NCBI GenBank assembly: GCA_001766655.1
Contig: MJCC01000040.1
Span: forward strand, 1 to 11,599
Direction of reading: 5' to 3'
Origin: Phytomonas francai
Lineage: Eukaryota > Euglenozoa > Kinetoplastea > Trypanosomatida > Trypanosomatidae
Length of the DNA stretch: 11,599 bases
In this document: piece after piece, positions 6,357 to 11,599 of the stretch
Numbering within the stretch: the first letter of the stretch is position 1
Layout: every line of letters starts with the position of its first letter
Notes under the pieces: generated by a model
The model's input: the letters and a program-made list of their open reading frames with translations, nothing else
Told to the model about the DNA's origin: nothing
The model's database searches: none
Translations under genes and position numbers: made by a program

Positions 6357-6684
6357 AAGGCGATCGCGCCTGTGTGGGCAGGCATGGCCAGGGGCAGCAA
6401 ACGCAGCTGACAGGAGAATACATTCATTATGCGTGGGCGTGGTCAGGACATTGGGAGGAGAGTTGGTGGCTGCGTTCTTCGTGCGAGCACCTTCCACTCG
6501 GGCGCTCCCTAAGCTAGCGGGGTGCCCCCACGCGGCGGCACCTAGAATGTGCCCTGTGCCGACGCTAGACCCAACGCCGCCTGTACGCAAGTGTCTCCCT
6601 CCGTTTGTTCATTCTCTCCGTCAGGATGCCAAGGCCTAATGCGTGCGATAGGGAAGGAGCTCTTCGAGGGAAAAGGGGACGCAA

Positions 6685-7008
6685 ATGGAGGAGAAGCGGG
6701 CACGTTATGCGGGATATGGCGGCGCATTTCCCATTGGCCCCCTTCAGGCGGTGAGGGATGCTCTTCGCAGCGTGTATCGCAAGTCGAAGGGTGCCTGCCA
6801 AGCGGAGAGCGCCCCCTGCCCGTGTGGTCTTCAATACCCCCCTCCCCCCCCTCCCTATCCCCTCCGCACATGCATGGAATGGGCTCGGTGGAGAGAACCA
6901 TTCGAGGGTTGCGGCTTAGCCTCCTACTCTTGCCCTCGCTGCGTGACTGAAATTCTGTTTGCCAAACGGGGCAAGGCGGTGGGGCGAGAAGGAGCTCGGT
7001 TAGTTTGA
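6685..7008 (+). CDS. Weak candidate ORF, 107 residues, Cys-rich
   Basis: ATG 6685 opens a frame to TGA 7006-7008. The first part (GAFPIGPLQAVRDALRSVYR) looks more protein-like than other ORFs in this gap. The frame contains Cys pairs (CPCG; CPRC) that might bind a metal. Against this, a run of Pro codons comes straight from the C-rich tract, a 175-residue minus-strand ORF overlaps it, and I know no homologue. Treat it as a possibility only. Confidence 0.2.
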   Translation: MEEKRARYAGYGGAFPIGPLQAVRDALRSVYRKSKGACQAESAPCPCGLQYPPPPPPYPLRTCMEWARWREPFEGCGLASYSCPRCVTEILFAKRGKAVGREGARLV

Positions 7009-7490
7009 CTCTTTGTGTCCACCTTTCCCCCTCCCCCCGCTGCCGTTTCTTGGGGGGTACTTGGCGCAAAGGCCGTTCTCCTGTGGTGTGGTTCGGCGAA
7101 AGGCGGTGGCGCTGGTCCTTTCCCCGTGCGCGACTTCAGATAGTCAGGGTCTGGCTCCTCTGCGCGTGGCATGTAGAAGCCTGGGACGCGGAGGGTCTCT
7201 TTTTTATATCGGGCGGGCCTGCCCCTCGCCACCGACTGTTTCCTTTCCACGGTGTTTGCGTGTTGCTTCTCATTCGGTTTGTGTCTAGACGAACAAGTGA
7301 AGCTGTCCGAACCCGTGTGGTTTCATTTGTTCACTGGATTTGCGCCAGCTCATGGCACACCACGTCTGTATTGTGAAGTAGAGATGCTAAATGGAGAACA
7401 CTGCGTACCTCTTTTATTTCCATCCTAAAGGACTAGAACCATAACGATACATAGCTAAGGATACTGATCTCACCAGCGGGTCCCTACCCC

Positions 7491-7498
7491 TTTTATAT
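7491..7498 (+). promoter_or_regulatory. TATA-like box before the protease gene
   Basis: TTTTATAT lies 25 bases upstream of ATG 7523, within a locally AT-rich stretch. If it is a true TATA box, transcription would begin at or around the ATG and the leader would be nearly absent. A start further upstream, or an upstream exon, is equally possible. Confidence 0.25.
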
Positions 7499-7522
7499 GG
7501 CCCATGCAGTGAACTTGTCTGC

Positions 7523-8855
7523 ATGAGGGACTGTCCTACTCTTTCTGCTTGGCCTCCTTCCCGCATTCTCTCATGCCATACCAACCACGCTCAATGAGAT
7601 CGCAGCTTACACATATGAGGATTACTTGAAGGAGTTCAATAAACCACGCGTACGGATTACGCACGCGGAGTACGATAGCCACCGTTCCCTCTTCGAGCGC
7701 AACAAGAACGACATTCTTCGGCCCGACTTTGAGCCTAGGGTATCGCTCGCAAACGGGATTAACGCATTCACCGGCCCTTTCCCCGAGGAATCGGAGGCCT
7801 TTAATAACGGGCTGGCAACCTCTTCTCGCGACCTCCGGGAGACAACCGTCCGATCCGACGAAATGGGTGCGTGTCCACTGGTGCAGCGCATGGCCGATGA
7901 GGACTTCCCGGAGACGTTTAGTTGGCAGGACCGCAATCCGCCATTGATGAACCGATCCCGCAACCAAGGCCTATGTAGTAGTTGCTGGGCTCACGCAATA
8001 ACCGCTTGTGTTGAAATTCACACAGCGATTCACTACGGTGTTTTGCTGAGCCTTAGCGTAGAGCAAGCTGTAACATGCACGTATACGTACAAGCATGGGT
8101 GTACTGGAGGTTATTATTTTGATGCATGGAAAACCCTTATGATCTCTGAGGGCCATCCGAGTGAAGAAGACCTTCGATATGTCAGCACCAATTACGACAA
8201 ACGTAAATGCCGAGTTGATGAATTCCTACCCCAAGCAAAGAACCTGGCACAAGTCAAGAGCTACGTAGCCCTGGAACCAAATAGTCGCACTGCAGCCATG
8301 CGTGCACTGATATCGCACGGACCTTTAGTGTGTGTTGTGGATATATCTTCTTGGGGTGGATACAGTGGTGGTATATCCTATCCTACACGTTCTTGGGTAC
8401 ATTTATCGCATGCAATGGTCTTAATCGGGTACAGTGAAGAAAAGGTACTGGGCAGGAAAGTGCATTATTGGACGTTGCTCAATTCCTGGGGGTCCTATTG
8501 GGGAGAGAATGGGAGTATACGGGTTCTCCGTGCGCCACCATGGGAACCTGAAAAAATCTATTATGAAACGTCCACAGGTACCGACCCCAACAAACAAGAA
8601 ACCACTGAACCGAAGGAGCGTCATGATTCGTATGGTCTCTTGGCTAAATTAAGGTACCCCATTGTCTCCAAGCCCACTTTCGCTGCAGACACAATACCTG
8701 TGGCTAACCCATCTAGGTTGCGTAGTGCATCTAAGAGCCATCTCTGGGTGGTCATCGTATTAACCGGAGTGATTGCGTTTATCACCGCATTAGTTTCAGA
8801 CTACTTTCTTTATACCAAGGCTCAAGTGTCGTTAAATTCACTGTACGAGGTGTGA
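7523..8855 (+). CDS. Papain-family (C1) cysteine protease with signal peptide and C-terminal membrane anchor; one-base frame break at start
   Basis: This is a cathepsin-type endo- or exopeptidase of the endolysosomal/secretory route. The main frame is open from 7527 to TGA 8853-8855. Its start, TVLLFLLGLLPAFSHA, is a signal peptide, followed by an I29 propeptide (YTYEDYLKEFNK; partial ERFNIN pattern R-x2-F-x2-N-x3-I). All catalytic parts are present: oxyanion Gln in NQGLCSSCWA, nucleophile Cys in TGC 7983-7985, the GCTGG loop, His in LSHAMVLIGY and Asn in LLNSWGSYWG. After the catalytic domain comes a polar linker, then one transmembrane helix (HLWVVIVLTGVIAFITALV) and a short tail, an uncommon layout for C1 proteases. 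No Met lies in this frame before the signal peptide. ATG 7523 is one base out because of GGG at 7527-7529. One G fewer would join it directly. Alternatives are an upstream exon or a real lesion. Codons are less GC-rich than in its neighbours. All catalytic residues look intact. Confidence 0.9.
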
Positions 8856-9384
8856 ATGTGGGGGAAGGCATACAGACGGTGGCGTTCGCTCCTGTACAAA
8901 TAACTGCGGGAATAAGTACCCGGTGGACGCCTTTTATGTGCATGCTCAGATGCAAATATTTCTTGTCTAATGTTTTATACTTGTTTTGATTGGATGGATT
9001 AATACTGTTACTTGCATGTGTGTTTCGATTTCGTGATAGCGATCCTTTAGTAAGCACTTGTTCGGGAGACTTGGCGCTTCTCATAGTTAGGTTTGTGTGT
9101 TTCATCTTATTTTATTATTATTATTATTATTATTAGCATTGCCACTGTTCTTAGCATTGTTAATGCTGTGAGTGCATTCGTTGGTGGATGTTTACGGAGG
9201 ACGTGTGCGGTGCGACGTGTGGTGTGGGGTAAGAGCTGGCGGCGGATGGGGCGCCGCGTGTGTGAGTGTGCATTATTGGTGTTTGACTGGCCTTGCGGCT
9301 TTGTTTCTCCACTCTCTTGCCTAGCGTCTAGGGGACACATATTAGACAGCTACTCGACGGAGTTTGATATCGCTTGACGGGCCG
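8856..9384. other. Intergenic/5' region upstream of COQ6
   Basis: AT-richer sequence with a TTA microsatellite and no convincing gene. A strong donor-like GGG|GTAAGA at 9229 and a pyrimidine-rich acceptor TCTCTTGCCTAG ending at 9324 could define a 96-base 5' UTR intron. The ORF crossing the microsatellite encodes poly-Ile and is not credible. Confidence 0.45.
9112..9135 (+). repeat. (TTA)8 microsatellite
   Basis: Eight perfect TTA units. A likely polymorphic marker in the 5' flank of the COQ6 gene. No function is implied. Confidence 0.95.
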
Positions 9385-10827
9385 ATGACTAGGCCAGTGT
9401 ATGATGTGATTGTTTCTGGCGGCGGCATGGTCGGGGCGACCATGCTGGCCTCTCTTCTGCACCTGCGGGGGAGGTTGGGGACTGAGGAGGGGACCCCCTC
9501 TTCGCTTTCCAGGATCATGCTGGTGGACGCCGGGCGGCATCCCGTGTACGACGCGTCTGACATGCTGCACAGGCTGCGCACCGTCAGCATCACACCCGTA
9601 TCCAGCAAAATCGTGGATAATTTGGGTGTCTGGTCAAAGCTAACGACGAAGCACTCTTATTACCGAATTGCGGTGCGACATGAGCAGGTGAGCGACCCTC
9701 TGCTCGGCCGAGGCGAGCGCTCGCGTTCGTTCTTTATGAGCAGTGTGTTTGGAAGCAAGGCGACGACTGCACCTCTTCTGGAGTTCACTGATCTGCGGAA
9801 GCCTGTGGGCTTTATATGCTACAATGCCGAACTGCAAAGCGCCATGATAGCGCGCGCGCGCGAGCTGATGCACGACGACAGAGACGGCAGCGCGGGGCGG
9901 GACGTAGCCCTGTTTGAAACGACGCTTAAGGACATCCAACTGCCGCGGAGGGGCTCTGAGTCCGGCCCGCTTGGCCGCGCCACGATTGCCGGCGAGGAAG
10001 CGGGTAACCGCCGCGGGGAGGTGGGGTTCAGGTTGCTACTGGGGTGCGAAGGGCGAGGCAGCGCGCTCCGGGACGCCTTCCTCACGACCTCATTCCAGCA
10101 GGACTACGGCCAGGTTGCTTTTGTGTGCGAGGCGCGTTTGGCGAGTGTGGCAGACGGTAACGTGTGCAGCTTTCAGAACTTTTTCCGAGACGGGAGGATT
10201 ATTGCGTTTCTGCCGACAGCGAAGGATTCGGCCAATATCGTCTTCTCCACTACGCCGGGGCAGGCGGTGCGGCTCCAGAGTGCCCCCCAGCGGGAACTGG
10301 TGCGAGAGCTAAACCGCCACCTGTGTGACCTCGCGCCGAATGACATCCCCGAGGTCCTGGAAGTTCCGGAGGGTACCTTCAACGGTGAGCAGCGTCGCGT
10401 GCAGGGGGCGTTCCCGCTCAGGCTGAGCTTCGTCACGGCGCCCTACGCGCCGAGGGCGCTACTGCTGGGCGATGCCGCTCACGGCATTCACCCCTTCGCT
10501 GGGCAGGGCGTCAACCTGGGCATCTACGACGTGTGCGCATTGACGGACACGTTGGAAAGGGTTCTCAGGATCGGACAGGACATTGGCAGCGTTGCCACAG
10601 TCGGACAGGTCTTCGCGGGGGAGATGATTGCGCACGCGGGGCCCATGATAGCCTCCATGGAGGTCATTAAGGCCATCACCCGTGCCGCCCCGGGGCTCTC
10701 CTGCCTAGGCATGAAGGCCCTGGACAGTCTGCCGATGCTCTCGACCCTCGGCAAGGATGCGGTTCTACAGGTTGCGTCCGGCGCCGCCTTCGCCAGACGC
10801 CATCGGAGCTGCTTTCTTCTGCAGTAG
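9385..10827 (+). CDS. COQ6: Ubiquinone biosynthesis monooxygenase COQ6 (UbiH/COQ6 FAD-dependent hydroxylase family)
   Basis: COQ6 catalyses C5 hydroxylation of the ring in coenzyme Q synthesis on the matrix face of the inner mitochondrial membrane. The 480-residue frame matches the family's usual length of about 470-480. Residues 6-20 (YDVIVSGGGMVGATM) are the FAD-binding Rossmann GxGxxG motif. RTVSITPVSSKIVDNLGVW (65-83) is typical of UbiH/COQ6. GCEGRGSALRD (220-230) is the second flavin motif. GDAAHGIHPFAGQGVNLG (362-379) is the strongly conserved ‘GD’ FAD/ribityl motif. The closing helix before the stop also fits. Met 9385 is chosen because an in-frame TAG lies at 9343. Starting here, the flavin domain begins at once, so no mitochondrial presequence is seen. 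It may lie on an unseen upstream exon, or import may be presequence-independent. COQ6 is favoured over bacterial UbiH/UbiF because the setting is eukaryotic. Confidence 0.93.
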   Translation: MTRPVYDVIVSGGGMVGATMLASLLHLRGRLGTEEGTPSSLSRIMLVDAGRHPVYDASDMLHRLRTVSITPVSSKIVDNLGVWSKLTTKHSYYRIAVRHEQVSDPLLGRGERSRSFFMSSVFGSKATTAPLLEFTDLRKPVGFICYNAELQSAMIARARELMHDDRDGSAGRDVALFETTLKDIQLPRRGSESGPLGRATIAGEEAGNRRGEVGFRLLLGCEGRGSALRDAFLTTSFQQDYGQVAFVCEARLASVADGNVCSFQNFFRDGRIIAFLPTAKDSANIVFSTTPGQAVRLQSAPQRELVRELNRHLCDLAPNDIPEVLEVPEGTFNGEQRRVQGAFPLRLSFVTAPYAPRALLLGDAAHGIHPFAGQGVNLGIYDVCALTDTLERVLRIGQDIGSVATVGQVFAGEMIAHAGPMIASMEVIKAITRAAPGLSCLGMKALDSLPMLSTLGKDAVLQVASGAAFARRHRSCFLLQ

Positions 10828-11265
10828 CGGGGAGGGCATCGTGCGGTTTGGTCGAGGCTGGGGCTGCCCAGGGCGCTTTAGAGATGCACATAATAGCAAC
10901 AACCGCATCAACGAGGCTGATGGAGTTGGACAAGGCCAAGCGGTCCCCCGGATCACCTGTGCGCCAAAAAAGTGCGCGAATGTGTCGGACAACCGGTGAG
11001 GTAATATGCAGGATGCTAAAATGCTAGAGCAACAATGTACCATATTGCCTTCTCTTGGTATGGAGGAGTGGGAGTGGTGGGCCCCCTCCTGGTGGAATGC
11101 TCACGTTTCCGCCTTTTATGTCGCTTTGCTTTTCCTTTGTCTTCCATCTCTTTTCCACATCGTATCCGCACCTCACTAGGGGTCTTTTTCCTTTACGCTT
11201 AGCTAGTCTACATTATCTGAAGATTGCTGCGTCTTTCATTGCATATATCGCGGTTGCGCGTTTGG
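10828..11265. other. Intergenic region between COQ6 and the 100-residue gene
   Basis: No convincing gene is seen. A 47-codon frame opens at about 10884 but has no support. GTGAGG at 10995 resembles a splice donor. Pyrimidine-rich stretches end in CACTAG (11179) and TTTACGCTTAG (11202), making a 5' UTR intron plausible. The frame of the next gene is open back to a TGA at 11218-11220. Confidence 0.4.
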
Positions 11266-11568
11266 ATGGACGTGCCTGTGAGGGGTGGGGCCGCGGGTGT
11301 GCGCGCGTACGAAGGGCTGCCCAGCCTCCGGAAGGCCTTTCTGTTTGAATACTTGCGGACTCAAGCCGGGGGAGGCGAGGAGCGTGCCGCGACCCTGCGG
11401 CGCCTGGCCCAATCCACTATCGCGCGTCGAGTGCGCAGTAACGAATCGCTAGACGCCAGCGCGGTAGTAGCGGAGGTGATGCTGGTCGTGCGGGCGGGAA
11501 TGTCGGGAAAGACCAGGGAGGGGCTGCTCCGGCGGACCGCGCAGGCTTTGTATGATGATCGGGGCTAA
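11266..11568 (+). CDS. Hypothetical 100-residue helical protein, duplicated gene
   Basis: ATG 11266 to TAA 11566-11568 gives a compact, Ala/Arg/Leu-rich and probably all-helical protein (LPSLRKAFLFEYLRTQ, ATLRRLAQSTIARRV, DASAVVAEVMLVVRAGM). The frame continues upstream 14 codons beyond the ATG with Arg, Leu and Ser and no acidic residue. That resembles a mitochondrial presequence but has no ATG, so an upstream exon or non-AUG start would be needed. The last 20 codons recur at bases 2-61 with one silent change, suggesting a conserved coding sequence in two copies. Its length and helical character loosely recall small mitochondrial assembly factors, but I see no decisive motif (for example no LYR tripeptide) and do not assign a family. 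Confidence 0.6.
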   Translation: MDVPVRGGAAGVRAYEGLPSLRKAFLFEYLRTQAGGGEERAATLRRLAQSTIARRVRSNESLDASAVVAEVMLVVRAGMSGKTREGLLRRTAQALYDDRG

Positions 11569-11599
11569 GAATAAGCAAGGAACACGTATTCAAACGAAA
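11505..11599. repeat. Terminal direct repeat matching the first 95 bases
   Basis: Matches 1-95 at 94 of 95 positions; the mismatch is 11523 (G) versus 19 (T). It covers the 3' end of the 100-residue gene and 31 bases beyond its stop. Copy A then runs on into the start of the duplicated region, showing what should follow the window's end in at least one copy. Confidence 0.95.

Larger units (their letters stand above)
6250..7522. other. Long region without a convincing gene; G17 run and C-rich tracts
   Basis: About 1.27 kb lies between two clear genes. It contains an uninterrupted 17-G run (6340-6356) and C-rich tracts at about 6835-6865 and 7025-7040. ORFs on both strands here are rich in Pro, Arg and Gly from compositional bias and overlap one another. 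One + frame is listed separately as a weak candidate. The rest probably holds the 3' UTR of the coiled-coil gene and the promoter of the protease gene. Confidence 0.55.

Noticed and set aside
6542..7069. 175-residue minus-strand ORF in the gene-poor gap
   Set aside because: Pro/Arg/Ser/Gly-rich translation of C/G-rich tracts; no domain and no better start context than chance.
9093..9377. 94-residue + ORF before COQ6
   Set aside because: Its N terminus is poly-Ile translated from the (TTA)8 microsatellite, and the rest has no family features.
9850..9862. Alternating CG run within COQ6
   Set aside because: It encodes an ordinary Ala-Arg-Ala-Arg helix in frame. The reading frame is intact, so it is only a compositional curiosity.
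1..11599. Viral, plasmid or transposon origin of the putative circular unit
   Set aside because: No replicase, integrase, transposase, reverse transcriptase or capsid gene is seen, nor are LTRs or terminal inverted repeats. The genes are ordinary cellular ones, so a genomic tandem repeat is favoured.

Overview
This window looks like nuclear DNA from a microbial eukaryote, probably a compact-genome protist or alga. The evidence is its gene content: an importin-alpha fragment, a COQ6-type ubiquinone monooxygenase, a protein with a C-terminal CaaX box, and a papain-family protease built for the secretory pathway with a C-terminal membrane anchor. Intron-like GT...AG segments are also present, and there is no bacterial gene packing. 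I cannot fix the species from sequence alone. All convincing genes lie on the + strand, and most are preceded by a pyrimidine tract ending in AG.

Layout. Bases 1-1127 are a diverged second copy of a junction that also occurs in the main sequence. Bases 1-95 repeat 11505-11599 with one mismatch, and 100-1127 repeat 1129-2231, with a single N at 1128. Joined end to end, 1129-11599 would therefore form a repeating or circular unit of about 10.5 kb, with only about 4 bases missing at the join. Order within one unit: a possible two-exon microprotein (1149-1535); an importin-alpha gene broken by a frameshift and truncated after about two ARM repeats (1960-2597); a small CaaX protein (2912-3295); a 562-residue nuclear-looking protein with a U-box-like N terminus and a C-x2-C...H-x3-H cluster (3635-5323); a coiled-coil protein with a hydrophobic segment (5614-6249); about 1.3 kb with no convincing gene but a 17-G run and C-rich tracts; a membrane-anchored papain-like protease whose signal peptide is one base out of frame with its ATG (7523-8855); a complete COQ6 (9385-10827); and an unrecognised 100-residue protein (11266-11568), whose tail reappears at base 1.

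The genes do not form an obvious pathway. They span nuclear import, quinone synthesis, proteolysis and probable membrane anchoring. The main interest is the tandem or circular architecture, the contrast between decaying and intact copies, and several unrecognised proteins. Three lesions are seen: a 2-base CG excess in importin-alpha, one extra G in the protease start region, and a 71-base deletion in copy A. The two small indels sit in simple-sequence runs, so sequencing or assembly error must be weighed against real pseudogenisation.
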